Shown here: positions 1-10,772 of the stretch, piece after piece | How positions within the stretch are numbered: the stretch's first letter is position 1 | How the letters are laid out: each line of letters opens with the position of its first letter | Assembly (NCBI RefSeq): GCF_000219625.1 | Contig: NC_018200.1 | Location: 186,001 to 250,000, forward strand | From: Zymoseptoria tritici IPO323 | Taxonomy: Eukaryota; Ascomycota; Dothideomycetes; Mycosphaerellales; Mycosphaerellaceae | Length of the DNA stretch: 64,000 nt | Direction: 5' to 3' | Program-made: the position numbers and the translations under genes | Notes under the pieces: generated by a model | Databases searched by the model: none | Seen by the model: only the letters and a program-made list of their open reading frames with translations | What the model was told of the DNA's origin: nothing

Positions 1-2640
1 CGAATTCGCTTGCATATGACCGCCTATTTGCTTCGCGGTTGGCAACTCTGTCTTCCAATCCGAGGCCATAATTCTGCAGTGGGCGAATTTGTTCTCGCCA
101 TTTTGATATCCTAAGAGGAGGCTGAGCAACCTACTCCGTCCACCCAAAAGACAGGTGGAAAGCGATCTCGCGCATTGTAAAGCCGTTGTCGTTCGGACCA
201 ATTGGGACGAAGTCTGGCTCGGATTGGAATGCAAAGTGCATACGGTGGGCGGCGGCAGAGCTTCATCCCCACGACCATGCCCGCCAGACCAAGTATAGCG
301 AGGGCAACTGCAAGTCCACGCAGCAGCGTTCAAACCGATGCGTGCCATGTCTTTCGCCGCGCTCGAATCCTGTCTTATTGTGGTGGTGCTCTCAAGGGAT
401 GATGCGTGAGGCACTAGTCATCTCTCACCAGGAACACCAGCTCGCGTGTGCCTAGCTCACCCGACAAGCTGATACGTCGGGAGCGGTCTGGTCTCGATGA
501 GGGGTGTGCTGCAGGAGGAGGTGGTTGAACACGAGGCGTCGCTGTTCCAGGCGGTCGCTGCCCGGGCGGACGATGCTGATTAGGAGTCTTCGGGCGAGGT
601 AGAGTGGTGGGCGGCCAGGGCGCATTGAGCTTTTCTGGGCTCGAGTTCGAGATGGGCGTTGGTTCCGCTGCTGGAGGTACGTCCTTTGTCCGCACAGATG
701 TCTGCGCTGTCAATCATCTGAGGGATGCACCGAGTGCGGTGCACGGGCTTACAGCCAACGAGAAGAACAATCAAAGAGAGCAGCAACGAATACTTGGCCC
801 GATAAATTGCAGGTCGTTCTGTGTTTGACTGAGAGCGAGTGGATGTCGACTGGCGCCATGAAGGACCCGCGGACGTTCGGAGTGGAAGCAGGCGTTACTG
901 GACTACACCCTTGAGGACTGTAGGAACTCCTGGTCCGCCAACGCGACAACACTCTTACCGTGTGATAAATGACCGAACACATCTCGACCGTCTTGAAAAC
1001 CGTGTATCGACAACGACGACCGAAGTCCAAAGCGCAGCCAGCAAGTTGAGCGTGTGTCAATCAAAGTCTCGCAAGCCGCCCGAGGATGCGAAACAGAGCG
1101 CGGAGTTGCCAGAAAACAGTCAAAAGGACTCCAGCAAGATCCGCAAGGATGAACAAGACTCGGAACGATGACCCCCAACCAGCTGATCTTTCGCTTTCGA
1201 CCATCCAGCGGCATGAAATTCACATCACAAACTCCGATCCATATGGAGCAAAGCCGTTGATTGCGGTTGCAGTAAAACTGGGAGAAGTTTCCCAGCTCAC
1301 AGGAGATGATGTTGATGCGGATGGCTCAGCACAGGGCCCGCTTCCATTCCACCATCGGGAGGAGAGCGCTGCTGAGGTCGACCCTCTGAATGAGGCTCGG
1401 GCGGCCGCCGTGGCCGGACCTCGATCAATTGCGCCGCAGAAAAGTTCGCTCGAACCGACCGTGGTCAGCAATGCACTTTCGGCTCCTAAGCAGCTTCCGG
1501 CGAAAGGATCCCGAGAGATCGGACTCGGATCAGCCGAAGGGAATACTGTTACCGTTCGAGACGTCGCATGTCTCTTGAAAGTTAATATGGATCTGGGAGA
1601 CAACATTGACCAACTGGATGACAGAACGATCTGCGTCGGACCGAATCGTGCCGCGAAGATCTTGCGCATGAAGTTATCTGGTCTCCAGGTGTTGTAGACG
1701 TTTGTCGTAAAGGTACATGCTGTCCATTTCTCCTTCCCGTCGATAGCAATGAAACCGAAGTCGTGGATCGGATAGTGGGAGTACTCCGTATCCGGAGCAA
1801 TACCAGCGCAGTAGTTGTAGATGCGAACATTCCCGGCGATCGTACGAAATGGGAAATGCGTAAATCTTTTGCTTCAGCTGCTCTTCGCGGCTCGCACCAC
1901 TCGGAGCGGCTTGTAGGAGAACCAGTTGTATCCTGCGCGTTCCATATCCGGCTCTTCTGTCCACACGATTTCGGCTTACCCTGCTCGCTCGAGCATCGTG
2001 TCCGAAAGTTTCCTTCCATCCGACGCTCGGCCTCTTCTGAACCAAGATGCGCCTCATGCCCTGGCACCTTCCAGCGTATTCTGTAAGTCACTCGTGGCGA
2101 TCTTCCCAGTGTGCACGCAGATCATCGCTCTCTCCACCTGGGCCGGCCAGCGATGCTGTGATATTCTGCGCGAGTATTCGTCTTCATCTCCCTCAGCTGG
2201 AGCGAAGTCTCGTATAGAGAATGCGTTTCGAGGTCTCGGACCCTTTCTGAAGATTGGCTTGGTCGATTCGTGTGGGTGCCTCTGTGCATTTATCAGCCAC
2301 GCCGTGCCTGCGAAGAGCGGCAAGCATACCTCTCCGCGGGCTGTTCCAGCGTTGGAGCAGTTGTCTCGGACACCGCCATCGGCCAGCGGCTGCCTGGGAT
2401 GTAGTTCTTCGAGGCGCGCGCCTGTTGGGGTAGATGGCGTTCCTGTACGTGTCGTCGCTTTACTGAATGGAGGTCAAATGCTTTTCGCCGGGCATGCAAC
2501 TTGAGCAACGTACTTGCAGCGGCGGAGAGGAGCTTGAAAGATTGGCCGTGGCATTCGTTGGTTTCATCAAAGACTGGACTGCTGCGTACGCAGTAGGTAT
2601 AGCTCAGCACTTGACCAAATACTTTCTCTCAGTCCAGCTC
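1..2640. other. Unresolved region, one candidate decayed exon on the minus strand
   Basis: No complete gene model can be supported here. The best coding-like stretch is on the minus strand at about 1873 to 1600, a frame with natural composition and runs such as NVRIYNYCAGIAP and IHDFGFIAIDGKEKW. It is entered through an in-frame TGA at 1876-1874, and a similar-looking stretch lies upstream in the same frame to about 1960. This could be one exon of an interrupted or broken gene. A plus-strand frame at 1086-1697 (203 codons) overlaps it and may be only its shadow. I do not recognise a family. 2100-2640 shows nothing convincing. Confidence 0.2.
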
Positions 2641-2867
2641 GCGTAGGCTGCTTGCCCTGACCAGAACCACTTTGAAGTTGGAAGGCATGGCATGGCACTG
2701 CGGCGTAATGCTGTGCGAGAACGCGCTCAGAAGTGATGAAGTTTCAAAGCAGTCATCCCATCAGCAGGCAATCCAGTAGAATCAGACCTCATATTTGGCG
2801 GGAGGTGCCTCAGGCATCAGGAATTACATCGATCTACGCCGAACGTTTTTGAAATTACTGCTGACGG
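2641..2867. other. Intergenic flank of the TIR element
   Basis: I see no gene in this stretch. It is the left flank of the transposon that begins at 2868. Confidence 0.4.
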
Positions 2868-2869
2868 TA

Positions 2870-2910
2870 CCCGGGATGGCGCACCATTCGTGAGTTACTG
2901 CCACTACCTC
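2870..2910 (+). repeat. Left terminal inverted repeat of the integrase-core element
   Basis: It starts CCCGGGATGG and ends CTGCCACTACCTC. It matches the reverse complement of 8248-8287 with one single-base gap and about three mismatches, two of them C-to-T type. Confidence 0.85.
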
Positions 2911-3159
2911 CATTTTGCGAATTAGATGTTTAGACCTTTAATGATCTGGCTATATATAGCCCTCAATTAACACACACGCTGCTGCTGGTAACACCGTTAT
3001 TATGCTCGTCGTCGCCATCGCCAAGGAGTCGTCCACCATGGAATCCGTTGCCCTTACGCTATCGCCCTTATTACGAATACACGCCTCCACGAATATACGA
3101 ATATACGCCCTTAGCGCTCGCCGGTGATCTTAGCGTGATCCTACCGCTATGCTACGCCT

Positions 3160-4930
3160 ACGGCCTAATTACGACTACCTTCGCGAGGAGATTAAAGTCC
3201 TACTACACGTCTTAGGACTAAGCTACGAGGCTGTAAGAGCATAGCTAAGAGAGTAGAAGCAGGTAGATATATCCCTTAGGACTTTAAGGCGACAACTAGT
3301 CACTTAGGGCATTATAACAAGGCCTCGGAGGCCTAATCTCGATAAGAATAATAAGGAGCGCCTGCGTACGAGGGTTAAGTACCTGTTCTAGGAAACGGAC
3401 GAGAAGGATAATGTATGCTATAAGATCCTGCAGCTAGATAGCTTTAAGCTCTTAAAGTAGCAGTTCGTTTAATTAAGGAAGAGCATAGGTTTCTACCGCA
3501 GGATCCCTAAGGATAATTAGCCGACATATAATAAGATTATTAAGAGCGTGTTAGTAGGAGTTATTAAGGGTAGAGCGCTAGAAGATTACGGATACCGTAG
3601 TCTCGTAAGGGAGATGCGGAAGGAGTTTAGACTAATCGGAAGGTTCGCGATCTCGGGCTCCTAGTAAAGCTCTCGGTGCTGATCTGTGTATATAGGAACC
3701 GGATCTACAGCATCGCCTACCGAATAAACTCGGCGCTGTTTAAAGCACGTCGCATTAGTAAGAGAGTTAAGGTCCGCTCTTACCTTCTAAAGGCTAAGGG
3801 CCCGGATTATATATGGTCTATGGATGCATACTACAAGCTAGAGCTGTTTAGTATATAGTTCTACTGCTGCATTAACGTGTATTTACGCAAGATTATATAG
3901 GCGTACGTCGGCACTATAGCTAAGACGAAGTTCTCGGTGTTCTGTTAGTATCTTAGTGCAGTCGAATCCCTTAGGAAGACGCCGCAGGTAAGCTACGATC
4001 TTAGTACACTTCTTAGTATATCTCTCGATGCTGTCGCTAACCTTAATACACAGATTATGCGTGCTAACTATAGCGTGGAAACTCCGATAATAGCTGACGC
4101 TTATCTGTGCTTCCGCGAGCATTAAGAAGGGCACTAACTCCGCTTTAATAAGGGCTTCTGGTATATAACTAGCAAGGGCAACAACACTATTAAACGTTTC
4201 TAGGGTCTTAGAGCAACAGCGGCGTTTAACAGATGGCGTAACTTCTTTATTAAGCTCCGCAACAAGCGTCTGTATAACGAGGATTAAAAGGCTGACCGCA
4301 TAGCGTTCCTCGCTGTCTACCTGCCTATTATTCGATACACCGTGTGGATGTTCGTTCTTGCTTATAATCGCTACCGCATTCGCAAGTACCCTAAGATCCC
4401 TAAGCATGTTAATAGTATACCGAACATCCTCTACGACTATCTAGAGCTAAAGGGCACCGAGCTATATAGTATCGACCTCGACGTTACGCATCCGCAGATA
4501 TAAGAAATAATCGACCGGAAGGACGAGTTTAGTAAGATACCTATCTGCCGAGATCCCTATTAGGATCTACCGAGATATAACCTGTTAGGTAATACCGGCG
4601 GCTCGCTAATTTGTATATATGCAGACCTCGTTTTATACCTTCCCCCTAGTATTATGCAATAGGTTAACGCTTGCCTTGCCGCTGCTGGATTCCCTGCTAA
4701 ACTAAATAGTCGTAAGAAGACTGCAAGTGGTAACAAGCTCTATGTCGTCGCATATCTTTATGTCCGCGCTGCAGCCGCTGCTCGTCTAGCCGCCGGTAAT
4801 AAACTAGTAGAGTTTGAGACGTTAGCCTAAGGTGCAGGCCTGTAGCTAAGGGATCGCATAAGGCAGGTATTTGCGGAGAATAGCTTCCCTATCTGAGATA
4901 TACAAGTAGAGCGCACTAAGAGCCTAGCAT
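3160..4930 (+). pseudogene. Integrase-core-domain transposase, broken by TAG/TAA codons
   Basis: Translating straight through the stops gives a protein matching the layout of fungal integrase-core-domain proteins. The N-terminal part is helix-turn-helix-like (REEIKVLLHVLGLSYEAV, then an RTLRRQL block near 3270). The catalytic core opens with WSMDAYYKL at about 3810-3840, where W-x-x-D-G/A is the first acidic motif of the family. It continues through TIAKTKFSVF, a second core region near 4090, and a C-terminal block at 4440-4600 (HPQI, RDPY, DLPRYN). At least ten in-frame stops are present, almost all TAG, and I needed no frameshift. It is non-functional as it stands. The assignment to an rve-like DDE family rests on motif memory, not on a search. 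Confidence 0.7.
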
Positions 4931-5100
4931 AACAGGCCCTTAAATAAAAACTCTGCTCTTAATCCTTCCTAGCCCTTAGCTCCTTACCCTTCTTATCCTC
5001 TGTACCCTCTACACCCTCTACGCCCTCTAATTCACGCCCTGCAACTTACGCACACTTAGTCTAATACATACGTATCTAGCTCCGAACGAATCCCTTAATT

Positions 5101-6920
5101 ATGCCTGCTTACACTAAGTTCTGCACCGACGGTAGAGCTCCTTATGTTAGCCTTACTAGCAACTGCGGCAACTGCGGCTACGATCTACTATCTACCGAGA
5201 GCCGCGCTAAGAGCGCCGCACCGCCGCCGGTAAGCAAGCCTAGCACTAGAGCCTACTAGGGCTATAGCGTCCTGCAGTCCGGTCGTGCTAATCCAATTCG
5301 CTAGAGCACTTCTAAGAAGTCCACCCGCCCTACTAACGCTAGTACTCGCGCTCCGTTAATCGACTATGCTGCTTAAGCTGCTGCTGTTGCTTAAGCTGCT
5401 GCCGCCGCTCCGTCGCCAACTCCGCCTGTGTAGTAGACCGATCTAGCATCCTCCAGTGCGGCTAACAACGCAGCTAACAACCCTATTAATAACCCTATTA
5501 ACAACCGACGTAGCAGACCGCAAGTCGAAGTCCTATAGGAAGTTAGCATTGCCTGCACAATACATATAGTTAGCGTAAACACTCGCAAGCCGGTGTATAC
5601 GTATAGCGAACCGAAGGATGCCTTCGAGTAGACCGGCCAAGGCGTTGTCGACGAGATAAGCGCTATCTTAGCAGGGATCTTAGTAGAAGAGCGTAAATCC
5701 TAGCTACTAAATTAGCTCCTTAATAAGAGCGATACTGCTAGCCGTCGAGTCCGTAGCCTTAGTGTTCGATACTACGACTGCTTCCTTACGATTAAATACA
5801 ACGATAAGAATTAACCTGTTCGGCCTAGCAACAACAGCACTATATTACTAAGCATCCTCCGGCAGCTAGCGCCCTTCCTCCCTAACATTGCGGTTAGGCT
5901 CGTTAAGGCTAGTGTATACGTTACGCTGCTTGTTAACGAGTTTAGCCAGTTTAACGTCTACGGAGGCTTCGTCGGTATAGAATCCAAGCACCGGCCAGAG
6001 TAGCGTGTTAGAGGATTATCCGTTACGAAGAAGCCTACACCGCCGTTCAAGCTACTAAGAGAGATAAAGAAGAAGCAGAGCGGCGGTAAATTTATTAACG
6101 AGCTCGCCGCTGCGACTAACGCTAGCGCTGCTCTTACTGTAGGTCTTACTGCAGATCTTACCTCTAAGCAACCGGCTAAGCCTAAGCTGTCGGACGAGAA
6201 CTAGCTATAGTAGGAGATCGAGGTATAGGCCGCTCTCGGTAGTAACGACATATCTCTTAGCCCTAATCTCGCTCTTAGATTCGCTATTGCTAGGTCCCTT
6301 AAGCCTAAGCCTGTCGACGAGCCTGTCGACGAGCCTGCCGCCGGTGCCTCGAGGCCTAGCAAACGTGCTGCTAGCTCGGAGCTCTAGCTATCCTTACTAG
6401 TAAGACTTAAGAACTCTATAATTGTTATCGACGACGACGTTAACTCCAATTCTAGCTTGCAGGATATAATTATTAAGGCTAGAGCAGCAGCCGCAAGAAG
6501 GGCTAAGGAGAAGGCGGCCGAGTCCAGCTCTGCGGAGCTACTAGTGCAGACGCTAGTTAAGGCAATAGCATCTTTAACGTCCTCCGGAGCAGCTAATATA
6601 ACAGCGAAGGCACTATCGATGAAGAAGGTGCGTAAGCCATCGCGTGTACGTAAGCTATTACATGCTCCAAACCTTACGCTATTATAAGAACGCTCTGAAT
6701 TACCGGAGATCCCTCTTAAACAGGAGTGGAAGGGCTTTAAGGTAGAGCTAGTCGTTAATAAGCCAGTCGTTAATAAGCTAGTCGTTGATAAGCCAGTCGT
6801 TAATAAGCCAGTCGTTAATAAGCTAGTCCTTAAGGAGTCTGTGGAGCAGAGCAATAGTCTACGGCGGAGCGGTCGGAAGAGGATTCCAACGCAGAAGAGG
6901 GCTAAGAGCGAATCTTAGTG
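5101..6920 (+). pseudogene. Second gene of the TIR element, unknown function, RIP-damaged
   Basis: A frame opens with ATG at 5101 (MPAYTKFCTDGRAPYVSL) and has Cys-x2-Cys early (NCGNCGYD), which could be a small metal site. It continues with several TAG codons to a stop near 6920. Recognisable stretches include SVNTRKPVYTYSEPKDAF near 5570-5620 and VYVTLLVNEFSQFNVYGGF near 5920-5970. Near the end is a run of about six 15-base repeats coding VVNKP/L units (about 6745-6830), then a basic tail. It is probably an element-encoded accessory or DNA-binding protein. I do not recognise the family. Confidence 0.5.
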
Positions 6921-7150
6921 TAATCTTAGTGCGTTTCTCGGTGTAGTATATAGCAAGGGCAGTATATATAAAGGAAGCAGACATAATAGAAGCATATATA
7001 AAGGAAACTTAGGTATCATTTGGCAGCTCGAGAGCCGATCTTACTATATCTTAGTGCGTTTCTTACCTATTTGCCCTCTAACTTCGCTAAACGCCGCTTA
7101 ATTGTAGCATCCTTCTCCTCTAACGCCTCTCTTACCGTCGTTAATTCCTC

Positions 7151-7558
7151 CTAGTTTAGCTTATAGCTAGCTAGCAAATCTACATGCTGCTCTTTAAGGA
7201 GTTTAATCTTACCTACAAGTCCCTTAATCTTAGCGCTATAGCTACCTTTAAGGAGTTCGATCTTACTTAGTAGTGCCTTGCCCTTGTTCTCTAGCTCCAA
7301 ATTCGCATCCGTTAATAGCTTAATATCTCCCTCTATTGCTGCTACCTTCGCCTCGAACTCTTCTATTATTTCTCTAAACAATATACTACTAGCAGCATTA
7401 GGCTCTACTCCCTTATTAACTAGCTTGCTAGCACCGCAGTTAGCCTTGCTACGGCTAAAGCAATATCCGCAAGTCGTCTTGTGCGTTACAATGTCCTTAT
7501 ATGCGCGACATACGTAGCCTACTCGCTTGCAGAGTCTGCACTCGGTAAACGCCGGCAA
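7151..7558 (-). CDS. Cys-rich coiled-coil protein carried by the TIR element
   Basis: A 135-codon frame starts at 7558 and stays open to 7151 even though the surrounding element is full of stops. The first 45 residues hold a cysteine array (CRLCKRVGYVC, then CGYC and a further Cys) resembling a small zinc-binding domain. The remainder is a leucine/isoleucine/lysine heptad pattern typical of a coiled coil (for example LLTDANLELENKGKALLSK). It runs opposite to the transposase. It could be a transposon-encoded DNA-binding partner. The start is the first ATG, and an upstream exon is possible. Confidence 0.45.
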   Translation of the reverse strand: MPAFTECRLCKRVGYVCRAYKDIVTHKTTCGYCFSRSKANCGASKLVNKGVEPNAASSILFREIIEEFEAKVAAIEGDIKLLTDANLELENKGKALLSKIELLKGSYSAKIKGLVGKIKLLKEQHVDLLASYKLN

Positions 7559-8247
7559 TCCTAAAACGGGATAATTAGCTAAGATCGCACTAGGATATGC
7601 CGAGATCTCCTAGATTAAACTTACCTTCGTCCGTCTCCTACACTCGACCTGCATAATTGTAGCGGTTAAGAGTCTGCTTTCCGCTCTTCCGCACAGCAGC
7701 ATCTGCCGACTGTGCTTTAGTAATAGCTTCGTTCTAAGCAGAGACGCTAATATACTACGGAGCGAATTAATCTATTGTAGTCGGTATACGGTAGGCTCGG
7801 AGTTCTTTAGGCAGAGTCGAAGGAGATAGCGGCGGTATTAGAGTTAGAGCATTATTAACATCTTGCATTAGTGTATCTTCGCGCTCGAGCGGCAAGCCCT
7901 ACGCTTCGAGCCTAGCTTTCTTAACAGCTTCGCCTTGTAGTATATTCTAAGTAGTAAAGGCTATAGTAAGATCGAGATCGAGAGCGAGAGCGAGAGCGGC
8001 AGAGATTAGTAGTAGTAGTAATAGTAATGTTGTTGTTCGAGAGAGAGAGAAACGACCGCGGAAGGGGATATTTAAACCTACTAAACGCCCTTATTAGCAT
8101 TATGCGCACTTACATATAATTGTTAGCTCTTAGCGTGATCTTAGTAGCTAGCTGACAATGGATGGTAATATACAGCAACAATAGGAGCGTTTATTAAGGG
8201 AGTGAAGTCACTTCAGCTATGCACGTGACCATCAAATCACTAATTAA

Positions 8248-8287
8248 GAGGTAGTGGCAGTAACTCACGTATGGTACACCATCCCGG
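8248..8287 (-). repeat. Right terminal inverted repeat of the integrase-core element
   Basis: Its reverse complement begins CCGGGATGGTGTACC and ends CTGCCACTACCTC, pairing with 2870-2910. TA follows at 8288-8289. Confidence 0.85.
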
Positions 8288-8489
8288 TACGCATGACATG
8301 GCGGAATTTCGCGGGCTCCAGGTTGGCTCAATCTTTATTGCTGGCGTTCTATGCTCGCGTAGTACTAACACCTCTATTGTTTAACAAGTATTATCGCCTG
8401 ACCGGTGCAACACGTCTCCGAGGCTCTTTAAAACCGCTGCCTGCAACCTTTCCACCCTCGGATTGCAAGAAAAAGCACATCTTTCTTCT

Positions 8490-9779
8490 TCAAGCTGAAG
8501 TCAAACCAGCCTTACACGTCTGCTCAAACAGCGCCAGAAGCCGGCCTTCAGTCACCGCGTCCTCTTGATCCGCGCGGATCAGCTCATCCTGCCACGTTTG
8601 GAACGCTTCGTCCGTCTCCACGTCGACGTGTAAAACGTCGAAGACTTCCGCCCGGATCGCCGGCATATCAGGGAGCGTGTTGGGCAAAGCCGGCCAGTCG
8701 ATACCCACGGGGCGAAGTTGGGAGTGTTGCTCCGCGCAATGACGCATAGCCGAGAGAACACCATCGCGGCGGGGTTGGCGTTGGGGGAGCAACACCCGGT
8801 GGAGGATTGGCAAGAGCTGCCCGGCGGTCATGAAGAGGGTTGGGTCGTCATCGGTTGATGCATCGATTTCGCAAATGTCCGTCTCGGGCAAAGGAGTTAG
8901 TGGTCGATGCAGTGAGTCGCTCACTTCGCCGAGTCGTCCTGGGCTCTTGGACGCAATATGAAAGGCGTCGTCGACCGGGTAAGGAGGATGCTCCATCGCC
9001 TCCTGATACTCTCCATGCTCCTCTTCTTTCTCCGTCCCCAGAACGTCTCGCCGGTGAGCAGTAGTCAAGCCTGCCTCATCGTCAGAGGCTGGTGCTTCCC
9101 GACTTGCCGAGGAGGAGCTTGACGGCGGCCAACAACAACCGACGGAGCTTCTTCTTCCCTTTCCTCGACCTTGAAACTCCTCGTCCTCTTCGTACTCCTC
9201 CGTGATGCTGCTGCCGCCTCCTCTACCTCGAAATCGAGCCTCCCGTTCGTCCCGCTCCACCTTCGCTTCTCGACGTTCGCAAGCCACCGCACGCCCGTCC
9301 AGCTCCACCTCGAGCTCCTGCAGCTCGATCATACGGCGCTCGACATCCCGCCGGATCTCATTCACCCGCTCCGCATTATCTCTTGCGGCGCGGTCCATCG
9401 CCTCGACGTCCGCTGCCCGACGATAGAGGTCCTCCTCTCGTTGCTGTTGCTTGGAATCCTGCTGACGGAGGAACTCGCTCTCGTGGCCTAACAAGTCCTT
9501 CTCCTCGCTTATCGCGACCTTCTGCTGGCGGAGTCCTTCCTGTTGCTTCTCTCTCTCCACCGTCCACGCTTCCAAGTTCTGCTCCCACACCTTCAGTTCT
9601 TCTTCGCGGCGCTGACTCTTGTGAATGCGAGCAGTCAGCCTGCTCTGATCCGAGTCATGCTTTTGTCGATCCTCGTGAAGCTGAGCCTGTTCGATTTCCA
9701 GTCTCTCTTCTAGACAGCGGAGGTCCTCTTGCCATTTAGCGCACTGCTGTCGATTTTTGAAGCGTGAATGATTCTCCAT
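8490..9779 (-). CDS. Hypothetical coiled-coil protein, 429 residues
   Basis: A single open frame starts at 9779 (MENHSRFKNRQQCAKWQEDL). Residues about 10-190 are a long, highly charged coiled coil rich in Glu, Gln and Arg (RLEIEQAQLHEDRQ and similar). Next comes a Gly/Arg patch (RFRGRGGG), an acidic Glu/Asp stretch (EEYEEDEEF), a Ser-rich linker, and a more globular C-terminal half with a short DVLHVDVETDEAF segment. I see no catalytic motif and no signal peptide. The stop at 8490 lies 200 bases from the TIR element. The plus-strand frames across the locus are antisense shadows. The role is unknown; a structural or scaffold protein is the simplest reading. Confidence 0.7.
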   Translation of the reverse strand: MENHSRFKNRQQCAKWQEDLRCLEERLEIEQAQLHEDRQKHDSDQSRLTARIHKSQRREEELKVWEQNLEAWTVEREKQQEGLRQQKVAISEEKDLLGHESEFLRQQDSKQQQREEDLYRRAADVEAMDRAARDNAERVNEIRRDVERRMIELQELEVELDGRAVACERREAKVERDEREARFRGRGGGSSITEEYEEDEEFQGRGKGRRSSVGCCWPPSSSSSASREAPASDDEAGLTTAHRRDVLGTEKEEEHGEYQEAMEHPPYPVDDAFHIASKSPGRLGEVSDSLHRPLTPLPETDICEIDASTDDDPTLFMTAGQLLPILHRVLLPQRQPRRDGVLSAMRHCAEQHSQLRPVGIDWPALPNTLPDMPAIRAEVFDVLHVDVETDEAFQTWQDELIRADQEDAVTEGRLLALFEQTCKAGLTSA

Positions 9780-10772
9780 GACGACGACGAGAATGATGCG
9801 TCGATTGAGCCGGAGATGTGCGATTGAATCAACTCAGGTTGACTTTCTGCTCCCAAACAAGTCGGATAAAATTCGTTTGTGGACGAACAAACAGAACGGT
9901 CGCACCAGTCCATCTCTTCATCTCGTAGGATTGCATGTCCATTTCGTTCCCGGGAAAAGAGAAGTCTGTGCGTCTACCAGTCTCCCCTTCCGTGCGACCA
10001 AACAGGTCTTTTTTTTTCTCCCTGAGATTTGTTTTCGCCATTTTCGGACTCTGGACGGCGTTTTTCATATCATTATATGATCTCTGCCACTTGCCTTGCG
10101 ATAAAGGCGAGCGGTACTCCCAGAGGTGTTGCTCACACGACAAACCTCTTTTGGTGGGGAGCATTTGTATTCCAAGCTCAATAGCAATAGGTTGCATCTG
10201 ATACATATTCTCCGAACCACTTAATCCCAACGTCGTCCAACAGACTGTTATGCAAATGAAGCTTGAGAGATGTCCTGTATCATTTGGTATCGCATCGACG
10301 TCTGTTGGCAATGGCGTATTGGCTCGGATAAGCATAAATACAAGCCAAAGTCGAGCAAGACGTTGATGTGACTGGGATAATCCAGCAGCAGTTCCAGGTA
10401 CGGCTCCTTCTCCAATTGGACAGCGGGTGCGGCTCTGCGGCTCTGCGGCTCTGCGGGTTGCGGAATGCGGGAATGCGGGGATGTGGAGATGTACTAGGTA
10501 GAGATGCGGAGATGCCAAGACCCTGGGACGAATGGAAACCAATCTGAAGTGTATGAATGCGGTTGATGGTGTTTTAAAGACAAAGTTACAATACAGTAAT
10601 TAACATGATTCAACAAAAGAAAAAAAAACATAAGAAAACATCCAACTTGAGCGAGCGACCAAATCCCCATCCACACCCACCATTACCGGCCGATCTTTCC
10701 AAAACCAAACCACAGACACACTTGAGAACCAGAAGACAAAGGGAAAAAAACAACACCAGATCCAGCTTTTCC
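9780..10772. other. Intergenic, with a short GCGGCTCT tandem repeat
   Basis: No gene is supported. A minus-strand frame of 237 codons spans 9829-10542, but its composition is not protein-like. Around 10430-10460 the octamer gcggctct is repeated three times. A poly-A/T-rich stretch near 10605-10630 could be the 3' flank of the next gene. Confidence 0.4.

Larger units (their letters stand above)
2868..8289 (+). mobile_element. 5.4 kb DNA transposon with terminal inverted repeats, RIP-degraded
   Basis: Both ends carry a roughly 40-base inverted repeat with TA immediately outside each end (2868-2869 and 8288-8289), consistent with a TA target duplication. The interior is strikingly TpA-rich, poor in CpA and TpG, and littered with TAG codons while keeping long reading frames, which is the expected outcome of RIP. 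It holds an integrase-core (DDE) transposase relic at about 3160-4930 (+), a second long frame at 5101-6920 (+) and a minus-strand Cys-rich coiled-coil frame at 7151-7558. The stretch 7560-8247 contains only fragments, including a GA-rich tract near 7970-8060. The family name is not known to me; the transposase type is read from the translation. Confidence 0.85.

Noticed and set aside
3883..4407. 174-codon minus-strand frame in the TIR element
   Set aside because: It is antisense to the integrase-core relic, which has recognisable motifs; CpA-to-TpA damage tends to leave such antisense frames open.
6384..6854. 156-codon minus-strand frame rich in TTGLLTT repeats
   Set aside because: Antisense of the VVNKP repeats and acidic/basic tail of the plus-strand second gene.
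9829..10542. 237-codon minus-strand frame
   Set aside because: Composition is not protein-like, it crosses a simple repeat, and no splice sites support it.
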